NCBI GenBank assembly: GCA_022560025.1
Contig: JAFISE010000004.1
Location: 1 to 64,000 of the forward strand
Length of the DNA: 64,000 nt
Origin: Stagonosporopsis chrysanthemi
Lineage: Eukaryota; Ascomycota; Dothideomycetes; Pleosporales; Didymellaceae
Direction of reading: 5' to 3'
Shown one piece after another: positions 46,803 through 59,174 of the stretch (within the stretch, counting starts at the first letter, position 1; every line of letters begins with the position of its first letter). A program made the translations under genes and the position numbers. The notes beneath the pieces were generated by a model that saw nothing but the letters and a program-made list of their open reading frames with translations, did no database searches and was not told where the DNA came from.

Positions 46803-49800
46803 CTAGTACGGGATACCGTTCGTGATCAACTGGAATCGATCGTACGTGCCAGTACTATAACTACTCGCGCTCTTGGAGATCAAGCCGCGCATATAATCCG
46901 CAGCCTCTCTCTCCGTTCGATCGAGCACAAACCGGTCTCTGAAATTCTTGATCGTCTCTGGCTTAAAGCACGGCAATCCGCTGTCCAGCATGAGCTCGAC
47001 AATATGACACAGGTGATCGCAATGCTGTCTTGCCGCGAGGTACGCCTTGATGGTCAGCTCCTCGAACCAGCGGTATGGCTGCGAGGTGGTGCTGCCGCCC
47101 ATGACGGCGATCATCTCGGCGGTGAGCTTGAAGGGGGCGCGCTCGAACTTGATGCCGCCGGGTGCGATATCAAAGCAGAAGCCAAAGTCGATGTGGATGA
47201 TGTGGCCCGCGTCGTCGATCATGATGTTGCCGTTGTGGCGGTCCTTGAACTGCAGCAGGAAACTGATAACACTGTACGCGGCCATGGATTTCACGAAGTT
47301 GGACCGCGCTTCTTGGAAGCGGATGCTGTCTTCGTTTCCATAGCGCGAGACGAAGTAGTCGTCGAGTCGGTTCACAGCTTCACGGCCGAGCATGTCGCGG
47401 CTTATAGAGTTGGGGAGCACGTCGATGACACCGCAGCCGGGGGCTGTGGCGGTGACACGATAGGGGAAGACCCAGACATCGAGGCCAACGGTGTTGAAGA
47501 TGCCGCGAAAGGCGGCGATCATCTGGAGCGCGAGGACGTCCTGACGGCAGTCGTCGCCAACCTTGAAGATAGCTGAGAGCCATGTTTCGTAAGTGTTGCT
47601 CTTTGCAGGGAGGCCGGAACGTGGTTCTTCCTCGATATCTTCGATGAGACCGGTAGCGGGCTTGTTCTTGCGGATGCGGAATGTAGCCATGAAGGGTGTT
47701 TTCGCGTGCGATTGCAGCGGCTTGCCAGAGTTGCGATCAATACCAATGACTTGGCCGTCAGGATTACTGGGCAAATAAACGCCAACCTCTACTTCGATCT
47801 TGCGCAGCTCCTCCGCGATCTTCTGCTTCTTGACTTCCTTGGGCTCGTGCAAGACTGATCGAAGTGTGCCGGAGATACCAGTGACTTTGTTGAAGAAGGC
47901 AAACTCGCGTTCGTAGAACTCGTGATCCTCTTTAGAGAAGCTGGACTCGAGGCTTGCCATGACTTTGTCAAGTGTAGGCTTGACAGGATCGGGCTTGCAA
48001 AGTCAGTATATGCATAGATGCTAAGAGCTTCATTACTTACTACTTCCGAAGCTTCGTCTTTGTAGGCGTTCGCTTTCATGTTCCAGATAATCTGGTGGGC
48101 AAACAGTTGCGAGAACTGGGCTGTCTCAATGATATATCTCTCAACATAGCCCAGGACATCGTATCGAAGCGTCTGTACGATCTGATAGACGTAGAAGAAC
48201 ATCACGTCTACCGAGTGACTCTCGAGTGCTCTCATAGCGTACTGGATGATGAACGGATGGTTACCGTAAGCCGGCATAAACAATGTGACCGCGGTGATGG
48301 GGTTCAGAGGGGCCCAGTACAGCAAATATTTGAGCTGGAAGGACACATCTCCCGGCAACTGGTTGCCCAGCATGATCTCCAGTGCGTCTGGTTCATTTAA
48401 GACCTTGTGAGGGAAGTTGAGCACATGGAACCGGACTTCGGTCTGTAAGCGTGCAGACTGGAAGCGCTTCAACAGCTGTACAGCAATCGCTGGGTTCTCA
48501 GCCCATGCTGTCTTGACATGAGCCGAGACAGCAGTATCTGGCAAACTGTTCCTGGTTCCGCCACCAAAGTGATGCCTCTTTCCATTGTCCAATGGGAATA
48601 GCCAGACATTCAGACGTGTCTGTTCGTTGGAGATGAGCAGAGATAACAGGTCCTGTTTAGCCTTGACCTGTCTCGATGCTGAGTCCGCTACGATCGCTAA
48701 CTTCCCAAGGGCCTCCAGATGAATCTGCACGTCCGACAGGACCTGAGTTTCTGCTTTGATCTGTAGACGATTGCCACCATACGACCATTGCGGTGCATGA
48801 GCGAACCATGCCAGGGCTCCGGTCAAGAGACGGTCCATGAGTCGCCATTTGGCAGCTGACGATATGGTCGTACTATGACGGACAGTGCGCAATGCCAACA
48901 GAATGATGTGGAAATAAGCCTCTCTGGCCAAAGGCTGAGAGCACCCAGCGCTCATGGCATCGAGCGTGACATGGATCAAACGGACATACACGCGCTCAAA
49001 ATCCGACTTGCTAAGCCGGGAAGCGCTAAAATGACTCGAAAGGAATTGTACGAGCCTAAAATGCGGTGCGATAAGGTTGTAGATCTGCTGCTGATGCTTG
49101 GCAAGAGCTTCTTTATCAGTAGCAGCGAATTCCTGTTTCCCATAGAATGGATCTGGATGCCTAGCAAACGTCAGCTCTTCCTCCTGACAGTTTGAGACTG
49201 TACATACCTGAGTATAGGGTTAAAAAGTCCTCTGCGTTTGCGCACAGTGTTCTCGAAGTTCTCGGCAATCGCCACGAGGACGCGAGACTCCATGCGAGGG
49301 TTTTCTTTGATGACGCTTGTCCACAGTGAGATACCAAGTTTGATCGATTGCTTCGAGAAAACTGCGAAAGGAATGCCGACCAAGTGGTTCACGATCGGTG
49401 CTTGGTCCCTCTTGATGCGACAGAGTAGGGCAGCTGCACGTCGCAGAATATCTCGCAACTCGGCAATAGTGATATGTTTATGGTGAAGTGTCCGCTGTTC
49501 AAGATCAACAAGAAGCTTCGTAGCGTCTTGAATGTTGCGAGACAGGTAATTTGGCACATCACTGTTAGGGCTGCTAGTGCTGAGCCATTCCTCTTGTTGA
49601 TCGTTGCTGCTCTCGAGGAACTTATATTCTTGCCTTGTGGTGTATTGAGTAATGAAGTCAGATGCCGTGTTGATGTTGATGCCTTGACGCTCAATCGCAC
49701 CAAGTCGTTGATCATTGGCAGGAATCACGGAACCCATCTCCAGAGCAAATGATCGCCCAAGAGATACATGACCATACGATGTCTCGTCGTCGAACTCAGA

Positions 49801-52770
49801 TAGGTATGTCTGCAGAAGCCCTTTAACGTCCAGAGGAGCCGATTCTATGACTCCTTTGACCCAGGATGTAGCACGTTTGTGCAAAGTCTCAAGCGTTGTT
49901 CGTCGGAAGACATAGTCATCTGAAAGCTCAACGGTAATGTCCGACTTTTTGGAGGTGAATGTCGATTTCCAAGTGTACTCATCAGTCTCGCCTTCGAGAC
50001 AGCTATACCACATGATGGACAATAGTTCGAGAAGAGCGAAAAGAGCACTCTTCTGGCATAATGTGGATGGCACCTCCCTGACAATGATATCAGCACAAGC
50101 AGCTGCCGCCTGTTGGACGCGGGCAATGCGATGGCAGCAGGCTGCGAAAATTTGCGCAAGCTGCTGCGCAAGGTACGGTGTAGAGAAGGTATGATGCTGT
50201 CCTGAAAGCGTCTTTGCCAAGTATGTCCTCACAGCCACAAGAGTGATCGCGGACATGCAATTGCCGACTGCACCTGTCCTTAGCTTAGGATCCAGGAAGT
50301 ACGCAAGCGCTTTTGTGCAGTCGCCTGTGCTGGCCCGCAATTCTTCTACAAGGTAGGCAGTGTTCAAGAACACAGCTTCGGGATATGTGAGTGTCTTGGT
50401 ATCAGCCTCGCACGAAGGGAGAAGCTTTGCCAGGCGTCTTTTTTGCTCGGTGGTGTGCTCAGGGGACTTGCCACGCCGCAGGACCGTATTCAGCTCGATA
50501 TCGCTCTCTGACAGCATCGGACGCTCTTCGGTAATGAGAGGCTTACTGAAGCGAGCAAGGGTGCGTAGCTCCTCAATGTATTGCCTTCCTAGATCCGAAT
50601 TCGTATCAAAGCCATGGACAACGATATTGAACCAAGCATCCCGTTGTAAATTGACGATCGCGTCGCCAAGCTCAATGGAATCCGCTCGTTGAGCGTTGCT
50701 AGCAAGAAGTGTAGCAATAGGCTTCAGCATCTGTGCTATCTCCTGTGCAGCCAATTCAGTGTCTCGCAAATGTTTGTGGGACGTTTCTTGAGCATCGCCC
50801 TTGCTAACAATAGCATCCAGCAGATAAGTGAGGTAGACTTCAAAAGCTTCGTCCTCAGAGACAGTTTTTGAGATGTTCAAGCGTGCATTCATGACCTGAA
50901 CAATTGTTAGTGATACCGCGCAAAGGCGTACGGACATCGCACTTACTGCATCAAGAGTGGCAACATCATCCTTTACAAGTGCATCATGACATAGTGTTGA
51001 GTAAAGTTTGAGCAACGATCTGAACTCGGCTGGGGTCGTATGGATGCCAAGCAATGCTGCATCTGTGATAATTTTTACATCAACGATCTTGCTTGCCCTC
51101 CCCAGCTTCTGAACTAGCATCGAGAGAGCCAAAGCTGTAATCTTCTCGTCTTTGCACTTGCTTGCCACAGACACTACAGTGTCCACGATGGTTGTATGTA
51201 CGTGGTGCGGTTCCTCGACGTCACTTGGGGTGAGTGATATTGCGCTGCCGTTAGATTGATGCGCATATATTCCGGGAGTTCGCAGCGTATTGCCAGTGCC
51301 GTTGAGTGAAGACGAGGTAGTCGTGACACCAGCTGTTGCGGGTCCAGCACTTATAACGTTACCAAGACTGTACAAGGTCGTGATGATAGCATCCTGGGGA
51401 AGCAAGCTCAAAACAGCTGCCAAAGAATCCGCTGCAACTGATGAGGTTCGTTGGTCGAAGTTGGCCTGTACAATGAGTCTTGGGAGCGAGCGCCCCAGAG
51501 TCGATGCAGTTGACGGGGACACTTGCGCCAGGATGGCCATGGACTTCAACGCTGTGGACGCTAAGTCGTGGTCCGCACTCTGTGTAGGGTCGTTCAGAAC
51601 AGCATCGAGCCATGTCAGTAGGACGTCGTCGTCCGCAATGTCCTCGTCGTACACAGTGCAACAAAGATAAGTGGTGATAATCTTTGCTTTGACCGCCGAT
51701 GCTTGTCGTTGCTGCCATGCTGAACCGACCCTCTGTAAGTAGTCAACATCGTTTTCCAGTCCACGCATCTCGTCAACTGCAATTCTTGTCAAGCCCTCAG
51801 CAAGGGCGTCTTCAGACGTGTCTCCAGTTGCACGATTCTTGTTGTACGATGTTCGAAGGTGGTCCAATATAGATTCGCGAGGTGCACGCGCGGGTGTCTC
51901 AACGAGCAGCGAAGCAGAGGTTACAACAACCTTCAAGAACGAGTTGTGCAAGATCATGGCACCCAGTGGTCTCCCAATAGCTGCATAGTGCTTTGTGTAG
52001 CGCTTCCATTCTTGCAGCCCATGCTGGTGTGAGCGCGCATTACGTGCAATCGACAGTGCGGTCTCGAAGGCAAGAAAGAATTGCTCAGAAAGCGCTGCCT
52101 TGACTTCTTGAACGAATTTAAGCCTCTCGTACGCACTCCAGAACCTTGAGTGCTCAGCGGCGGCATCCAGGAAGCCCAACAGGGATAAGCTGTGGGTAAT
52201 GACTTGCGAAAGCTCATTGTCTGCGGCAAAATCAGAGGCTTCGTCACCGTCATCCAACTGAACTGCGGACAGCTCAGCTGCAGTGGCTGCCCAGCCCTGT
52301 ATATAACTTGCTAAGGTGTCTGTGACCTTCGATCGAATCTGGTCATGGCGAGCGCCAAGTTGCAGAATTGCTGAGGTTAGGTTGTAGGAGAGAACTTCGT
52401 ATGGAGAAGGTCGTATTTCCTGAAGGCTGGGCGAGGGTAGCAATAACTGCGCATATATGCCGGGTAGGTATGCAGCGAGACGGTCGAATAGTGGTGCAGC
52501 GACGTCGACGGACTCGATGTATGGTGCAGCTTTGCATAGAGCAAGGATTGCTTCCAGCTCCGTGACTCTAATACCACTGAGCCCACTTGTAGCTTTCGAG
52601 AAGCTCGAGCATCTTTTGTACAGTCTCTCGAAGTCATTGTTGGGCGAGGTCGTGGTCGTGGATTGCGCAGACAGGCGGGCAAGCTTCTCGAGCGCGTTGC
52701 CCCGAATTGTGCGCCTAAAGCTTGCGGTCAGCTACGAGCCCCATTTCCGTTTCCGGCAGACGTACGCCAT
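46803..52770 (-). CDS. STT4: Phosphatidylinositol 4-kinase STT4 (type III alpha)
   Basis: Makes PI4P at the plasma membrane; 1923 residues. Exons 52770-52766, 52714-50947, 50895-49208, 49160-48041 and 47993-46803, with introns 47-51 nt. The first exon is only ATGGC. It is followed by donor GTACGT, branch GCTGAC and acceptor TTTAG, giving MARTIRGNALEKLA; no other nearby ATG joins the frame. The helical N-terminal solenoid fills about 1500 residues. The lipid-kinase unique/helical domain follows (PFYGKQEFAATDKEAL onward). The catalytic core has KVGDDCRQD, QFKDRHNGNIMIDD (catalytic loop) and HIDFGFCFD (activation loop). The protein ends FQLITNGIPY, the usual STT4/PI4KA end. Length matches yeast STT4 (about 1900). 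The third intron (50896-50946) is 51 nt with no in-frame stop, so its removal rests on splice signals (GTAAGT, CTAAC, TTCAG). Confidence 0.93.
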
Positions 52771-54540
52771 GTTGCAAGCTCGACACGTTGCGCGACAGTT
52801 TGCGCGTAGCAACAAGCAATGTCTCTCTCGAAAGGGTGACGAAATGTGGATCCAGGGTCCTGCGGTGTGGCTCCTGCTGATTGGTAGCGCAACTCACCTC
52901 CTTGTCCTGCATCCTCTTCATTTCTGCACATTGCTCGGGCAAGGCCGTCAATGGTGAGATGACTGGTCTTGAATTTACAGCGATCATCACAGCTACTATA
53001 TTTGAACCTGCTGGATTGCCGTCTACTGCTTCTGGTCTTACCCAGAGTATATGACAGCTTGTTCCACCGTAGTCACCGTGGATGGACTTCAATACCATCG
53101 CCTCACAGCCACAACACATACGGTATCGCTTCTCGCACTCGCAATTCAGTAATATTCACTCACGGACCTGAGCGGTGCAAGTTTTGACCCGATAGCATAC
53201 ACGACAACGCAAGTATACCAGTCCAAAGTTGCAAGTGCATAGCCTCTGTTCCAACATAGCATTGGCCTACATTGAGAAGCGTACCACCACAATTTTGCTT
53301 CAACGAAACGAAACTACAGCTTGAGTGGCAGTTCGCACCTCGCACCCACTTTAACTCAGCCACGCGAGTAGATCCCGTCCGGCTGCATGGCTGCATCTCT
53401 GACGGGCTTTGTCAGCAAAGGGCATCGCTCATGGAACAAGGGGCGTTGGGAATCTGATCTGAACAATCGGCGGTCGTCCGTCGATATAATCTACCAAGCC
53501 CTGAGAAATGGCGTGCTATCTGTGGTAGCTCACAGATAGGGAGAATGTCACTGTCCGCAATCATCTGGCCACGGAGACAGTCAATCAAGGTCAGACTAAG
53601 GCCCGCAACATTCGGTACGCCTGCCGGCATCTCAAGAACCTCACCTCAGTCTGCCTCGCGCTTCATTGCTATCGCTATGCTCGCGGATCCGTAAAGTCGG
53701 GTGCTCGACAGCCGGGCAAGATTGGTTGTGCGACTTACATACTGACTTCTGACAGGTTGTGCCTTAAAAAAACCGTACACAATCGAATAGACCCAGTCTT
53801 CATGTGGTTATAGAATCCATGTATTGGCTGGCTTCTCCTCCGAACCTCCCCGTCCTCGGCGTGGTCAGCTTGTGCAAAGTCACGCTGCAGCTGCGTCGCC
53901 CGAGAAGGCGGTCAGTGTGATCTAAACGACAAGTATACGAACGAAATGACAACTTCTCCTTCAAATTTGTTGGTTGATATTGAAGCCACGCCGGTAGGAG
54001 CGTCTAGGACCATGACGCAAGCGAACCCAAATTGGAGAGGATGGTCATGACCTAGAGTCGATCCGTGGCCATAATTTCAACCATCTTCGCCCTGCCATTT
54101 CCCCGAAAATGGGGTAGGGCTCAGCTCAGATAAGTGGGAATGGTTGTCCTTTCCGAGTGACACGACGCTTCTCGGGTCCTGAGCTTGCACAAAGTGCATG
54201 TTTGCAGGGATATTTGTTTGCTACATTGCTTTAATCTTGTACGTCACCACCTTGAACAGCTGAAATCAGACATGGCTGCATGATATTATGCGAGATGACC
54301 TCTGAAGCCACACCGCTGCCTACTACGGTACCACTTCGCCCGCATGTTGGCCCTGCCAACGAGATACCACCGGTCGCACGAGCGTCCCGCAGAGAGTCAC
54401 ACCTTGGGCATATCCGATATACATAAGATGAGGATGGGCTTAAACACCCCATCCACCACTCTGAGCTTTCACGACTTTCAATCAAGTATCCAACTAAAAC
54501 ACTTTCAACTCTCTACATCACCACTTCCCTGACTCTAAAC
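52771..54540. other. Intergenic, no supported gene
   Basis: Divergent spacer between STT4 and the small orphan at 54541. TATACATAAG near 54418-54427 could be a TATA-like element for that orphan (about 120 nt before its ATG). No coding structure seen. Confidence 0.45.
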
Positions 54541-55070
54541 ATGTTCCTCTGGGACTCAGACCGACCACGCCACCGCCGACGTGACTGTTTCTCTGGCTAT
54601 CCTCCATACCAGTTCTTCGGCGGTTATAGTGCCTCGGAGCGAGAGTACGAGGATCTGCGCTACGACCACGTCTCTTTCACCCGCCGCAGACGCCGATCCT
54701 TCGACTGCAGCGACACTTGCCTCCACTGCCGCGAATACCGCGAGCCTGTAAGTAAGGACCAGAAACCTCCAGCCAGGCAACTAATCTAGCATCGTAGTAT
54801 GAGTTCCTGCGCCACTACAGTCCGCTTGCCGACCTGATGGAGGACGTCCACGACTGCATTAACTCGTTGGAGACGGGTCGGTACATTGCCCAAGACGTAG
54901 CAGATAAATGTGAGGAGCTGTCGCGCGCTGTGGGCCGCATTGCAGGTTATGATCTTATGTTGAAGCCGTACTCGGGGTTCTTAAGGCAGTTGGGACATGA
55001 GATGCAATTACTGCCAGACAACTCTCTCGTACCGCGGATACTGAGGCCAAGACGTCGTCATCTGTGGTAG
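54541..55070 (+). CDS. Two-exon orphan protein, 159 aa
   Basis: Exon 1 is 54541-54747 and exon 2 is 54798-55070. The intron 54748-54797 (50 nt) has a perfect GTAAGT donor, CTAAT branch and CGTAG acceptor and joins in phase 0. The N-terminal 70 residues are Arg/Tyr/Asp-rich, with RRRRR near 48-52 and a Cys cluster (CSDTCLHC). The C-terminal 90 are helical (YEFLRHYSPLADLMEDVHDC ... CEELSRAVGRI) and end in a basic tail. No signal peptide or membrane helix. I recognise no family. The splice consensus and uninterrupted frame argue it is real. Confidence 0.65.
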
Positions 55071-56771
55071 TCTTGACTGCGCCGGGGATGGGAAATGAAT
55101 ATTCTTTCTCTTGTGTAAACTTAGGAAGACATGAATGGGTGTCTGACAGAACTTGAGCGCAGGCAGCTCAGTAGTTTCAACGATGGAATTGTTGACAGAA
55201 AGAACGTCTTTGAGAGACCCATACTGATCACTTCTCACTGCTTTGCAATGTCACATGCTATCACATGCGGTTACACTCATACACCGCGAACAGAAACATT
55301 TGTAGAATCGTATCTGGGCGAATATTCACTGTAATATCTTCTGCAATTCCTTGCTGCTCACTTTCTCATGTGCTATCTTGCTACACTTTACGAGTGAGAA
55401 GGCTCTATTGTTACTGCTAGATCTCTTCCACTCTACTATCCAAGTCCCGGTGTTGGAGATGGTACGATGATCACCCTCGTAAGCGTGAACTACCAATCAT
55501 TTTTGGCCTATGACGGTATTTGATGCAAACAGTACAAGTCCAGTCAGATGATACCGACCAAGCAACAGACTTATGATGTAGTGTCAGGTTTCACACTAGT
55601 AGGCTGTGTAGTCACACGTCGTGGGGCTCAGACACTGCATAGGGGCACGATGTTCAGGCATGGTGTTGCCAAACTTAAAATGACTAGGATACAGCAGCGT
55701 CGCAGTACGATGCCCTGGACACTTCGAAAACACAGCCGGTCCTGTGGGTGATCTGGACAGCATAGGGGGATTGTGTGCGCTAAGAATGGTTGATTTGTCT
55801 GGTTGTACGACATGCTGATTTCACTGCCATCTGCCACCAGACAACAAAACAAGTATCAATCTAATCACTAGCAAGAGTATCAGCTCGGTACTGGTTATAG
55901 CTGTGTGTTTGTTATCTGATGTACCGTCTCCTATACCGATCGTAGGCAACACTAAGTGAGGCAATCGAATCAATTACGGGGCTGTGGGCATGACGTGCTG
56001 AAGGGCATGACTTTCACTGCCCTGTTCGAGTGATGGTGCAAGCCATTGTCAAGTGTATGAGCTGAGAAACAACTTGAGCTTCGGAGGCAGTAGTAAGAGG
56101 CAGGCTGTAAGATGTCAGGATACGAAGACACGCTGCCAAGCAAAGTCTTCCAATAAAGATACGCCTCCTTCCTGTTTAAGCGAAGATGAGGGCGAGAACG
56201 AGCAGTTGCACCAAGCCAGACCTGGAATGGGGCTGAAAGGTCAAATGCGCAGTATGTCAAAATTGATGGGCACTTACTAGTCGTACGTACGGGTTCGGCG
56301 TTGCAGTGGCTCAGGGTCACAGCAGTATGCAATAACGAGAATCTAGTGATGCCTCTCTTACGAGACCCACAAATCACGAGATCCTGAATTGCTGCATCGA
56401 GGAAGTCGTTTCTAAGGCTTGCTGTTTGGACAATTCATATGGCTGGCGTATCTATATATAGCAGGGGTGAAATACCGGGTCTTGATCATGGACCTGCTGT
56501 GAAATTTGGGTTTGAAGCATTTAATCAGTATCATGATCTGCTGTGATGGTATCAACGCCGTGTGAAGGTGAGGCTAAAAGCCGTGGTGGTCGTAGTGGAG
56601 GATGCCCCACCAGGGCCTCTTGTGATTGGCCAGCGCGGGGATCTGAACTTTTGGGCCTAGCACATCCCACCACGGGCAGGCGCAACTCTCGACACAAAGC
56701 CCAAATCACGTCCAGCGCTCGACGACCCCGCCCGCCCACTTCTCCAGGCAACTTTGTACACGTCAAACACG
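55071..56771. other. Intergenic, no supported gene
   Basis: 3' flank of the orphan gene and upstream region of eIF3m. GATTGGCCAG near 56623-56632 carries an inverted CCAAT-type motif, about 145 nt before the eIF3m ATG. Nothing else recognised. Confidence 0.45.
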
Positions 56772-58145
56772 ATGCCGGGCCCCAAGAACACGCTCCTGAT
56801 CGAGGGTTCCTTTGAGGAGCTTACCGACGAGTTCGCACAATACATCGATGGCCTCAAAAAATCCCAGGGCGACGAGAGCTCCAACATCCAGCAGGAGAGC
56901 GCGGATCTGTTGAAGGAGAACAAGAAGGATGAGGTGCTCAAGAAGCTGGTCGTCGGTGCGCAAGCGCTGAACCAGGCGCCTGAGAAGGGTATGCGAGCGA
57001 CACATTCATGAGCGCAGCAGGCGAGGCTAACACTGCGGCGCACAGAGTTCATAGCAGCATACAACCTGCTGATCCACCTCGTAAACCAGTCGCCGAATGT
57101 GTCCATGTTCTTGCCCAAGATCTGTCAGAACCTGAGCACCCCAGTCACTTCATCGCCCGCCAACGGCAGCGGCCTCACCCTTTCGATTCTCAGCACAATC
57201 TTCAACATCCTGCCCGCCGATAGCGAAGTGCGCTTCCACGTTCTGCTAGCCATTCTCCGCGTCATTCGCGCCACAACCAACTTCGAGTACCTGCGCCCAC
57301 AGTTGAAGCAGCTGGACAGCTGGCTACAGGCATGGGACGTTGAAGAGGAGGAGCAGCGCAAGCTGTACCTTGCAGTCAGCGACTCGGCTGCCGCTGCTGG
57401 CGAGGATGAGCAGGCATACACATACCTCCTTCGCGCGCTCCGCACATTCCCCTCCGAGGAGACATCGTCCCCAGAGGCCCAGGAGCTGTCTCTCCGCGCG
57501 CTGAAGTCCGCTCTCACCCACCCCAGCCACTTCGACTTCCAGGACCTCACCGACCTCGACTCGGTTCAGGCCCTCCGCAACACCGAACCCGTCTACTTCC
57601 AACTCCTCGAGATCTTCAACTCAGACGTTGTAGATGACTTCAACGACTTCAAGGACGAGCACGACGGCTGGATCGAGAAGTCCGGTCTCGACAGCGATGC
57701 TCTCAACCGCAAGATTCGCCTCCTCACACTCGCCTCAATTGCCGCGTCGTCCGGTCAGCAGAGGTCGCTCCCTTACGACAAGATCGCAAAAGCGCTCCAA
57801 GTTCCTAGCGAAGACGTTGAGATGTGGGTCATCGATGTGATCCGCGCCGGACTCGTTGAGGGCAAGCTCAGTCAGCTCAACCAGACATTCTTGATCCACC
57901 GCTCCACATACCGCGTCTTTGGCGAGAACCAGTGGAGAGAGGTTGCAAGCAGGCTCGACATGTGGAGGAATAGCTTGGTCGGTGTACTTGAGGTTATTCA
58001 GCAGGAGAAGCAGAGGTTCCTTCAGGAGAAGGAGGAAGAGGCTAACAGGGCCGATCAGAAGGCCGAGCAGGCCGCAAGGTTCAAGAACCGAGGGGGCCAG
58101 CAGCAGAAGCAGCCCCGGGCTGCTATTGACGAGGATGCTGATTAG
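56772..58145 (+). CDS. eif3m: Translation initiation factor eIF3 subunit M
   Basis: Non-core eIF3 subunit that supports recruitment of the 43S complex; cytoplasmic, 438 residues. Exon 1 is 56772-56988 and exon 2 is 57046-58145. The intron 56989-57045 is 57 nt (GTATGC...CACAG), and the join EKEFIAAYNLLIHL is in frame. The N-terminal helical repeats lead into a PCI domain at about 225-390, with the winged-helix part LPYDKIAKALQVPSEDVEMW and the strand KLSQLNQTFLIHRSTYRVFG. The C-terminal tail is a charged coiled coil (QQEKQRFLQEKEEEANRA) followed by a Gln/Gly/Arg-rich end. Length and order match fungal eIF3m. Start context ACGATGCCG. Confidence 0.94.
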
Positions 58146-58759
58146 ACGTGGATGTAGATAGGGGCGGTGGAGATGTACTGCTTTCGTTTGTTCCGACATG
58201 TCACGACAAAAGGAGTAGGGATTTGAGCGCATGCATCACGGCTCTCTTTCTGGGTAATGGGTGAATGAGCAGCCCTCGTGCTGCAGATAGAAAATGCGAT
58301 ATATACTTCACACATGGACCTAGAGAATGAGAGTTTACTATGGTGCTACCCGCTCCGGTGTGAGTAGGTTGCTGTAGCCTCTAGTTCGTGCTTGCTCTAA
58401 GGAGGGCACCCCGAGGGATGTCATCGCTGTTCGATGTGTTGGCTATAATGACGATAGTTTCTCGTTGTTTCGAAGCTGGAAGCTTGACTCTGTGTTGTTC
58501 CATTTCCAAGTCTTGATGTCACCAGCACCAGTGTCTTACAGTGAACGTAGCGTGTATCAGCCAGCGTACGGCTTGGTGAAGACGGACACTACAATGTCGC
58601 GATCTCAAAAGAGTAAGACGTGAAGCGAGAGATTTTTCCACGTACGGAGCTTTCTGTCCACATATAAAGCATTGTACCCCATTGCCACCACGAGAGTAAC
58701 AACAACATACATACAGCCACTACTAACCACACACAGGATCACCAACAATTCGATCTATC
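58146..58759. other. Intergenic between eIF3m and a small orphan
   Basis: 3' flank of eIF3m followed by the orphan's promoter with its TATA box. No gene seen. Confidence 0.5.
58663..58668 (+). promoter_or_regulatory. TATA box for the 58760 gene
   Basis: TATAAA lies 97 nt before the ATG at 58760, followed by an A/C-rich leader (ACAACATACATACAGCC) typical of fungal transcripts. Confidence 0.6.
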
Positions 58760-58999
58760 ATGTGCGATCCTAAGAACACAAGACGAGCCCAGGAGTACTT
58801 AGCTTGTGGTCATACAATCCTTGATCGGCCTTGTACCCACTGGTCTCACAAGCTGCAGTGCTGTATGGCTAATCCATATACCAAATCGATGCGTCTTTGT
58901 ATCGCGCAAGAGGTTCATCTGGGCAGCTGCAAGTTCTGCCGCTCAGGTCGGGATATTGACGGTCCATACAAGTATGGCAAGTACTGGGACCGACTGTAA
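58760..58999 (+). CDS. Small Cys-rich orphan, 79 aa
   Basis: Single-exon frame of 79 residues with seven Cys and four His: MCDPKN at the start, LACGHTILDRPCTHWSHK, LQCCM, LCIAQEVHLGSCKFC. The spacing suggests a small zinc-binding fold. CGH and CCM-like groups recall the orphans at 12109/13690, but there is no alignable similarity, so I do not claim kinship. No signal peptide. A TATA box at the expected distance and a good A-rich leader support expression. No family recognised. Confidence 0.55.
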   Translation: MCDPKNTRRAQEYLACGHTILDRPCTHWSHKLQCCMANPYTKSMRLCIAQEVHLGSCKFCRSGRDIDGPYKYGKYWDRL

Positions 59000-59174
59000 G
59001 TCTAGAAGTCTTTTCTGAACACATGACGTAAGAAATATTTCTTTGTACACATCCAGTAAGCTAATTCAACTTGTCAACACGAGCTGGCAATCTTCCCGTC
59101 ACGGACCATGATCGATCGTGCAGTGCATATTCCTTAGATTTTGTACAAACTAGCAATACTGATTCAATGACATT

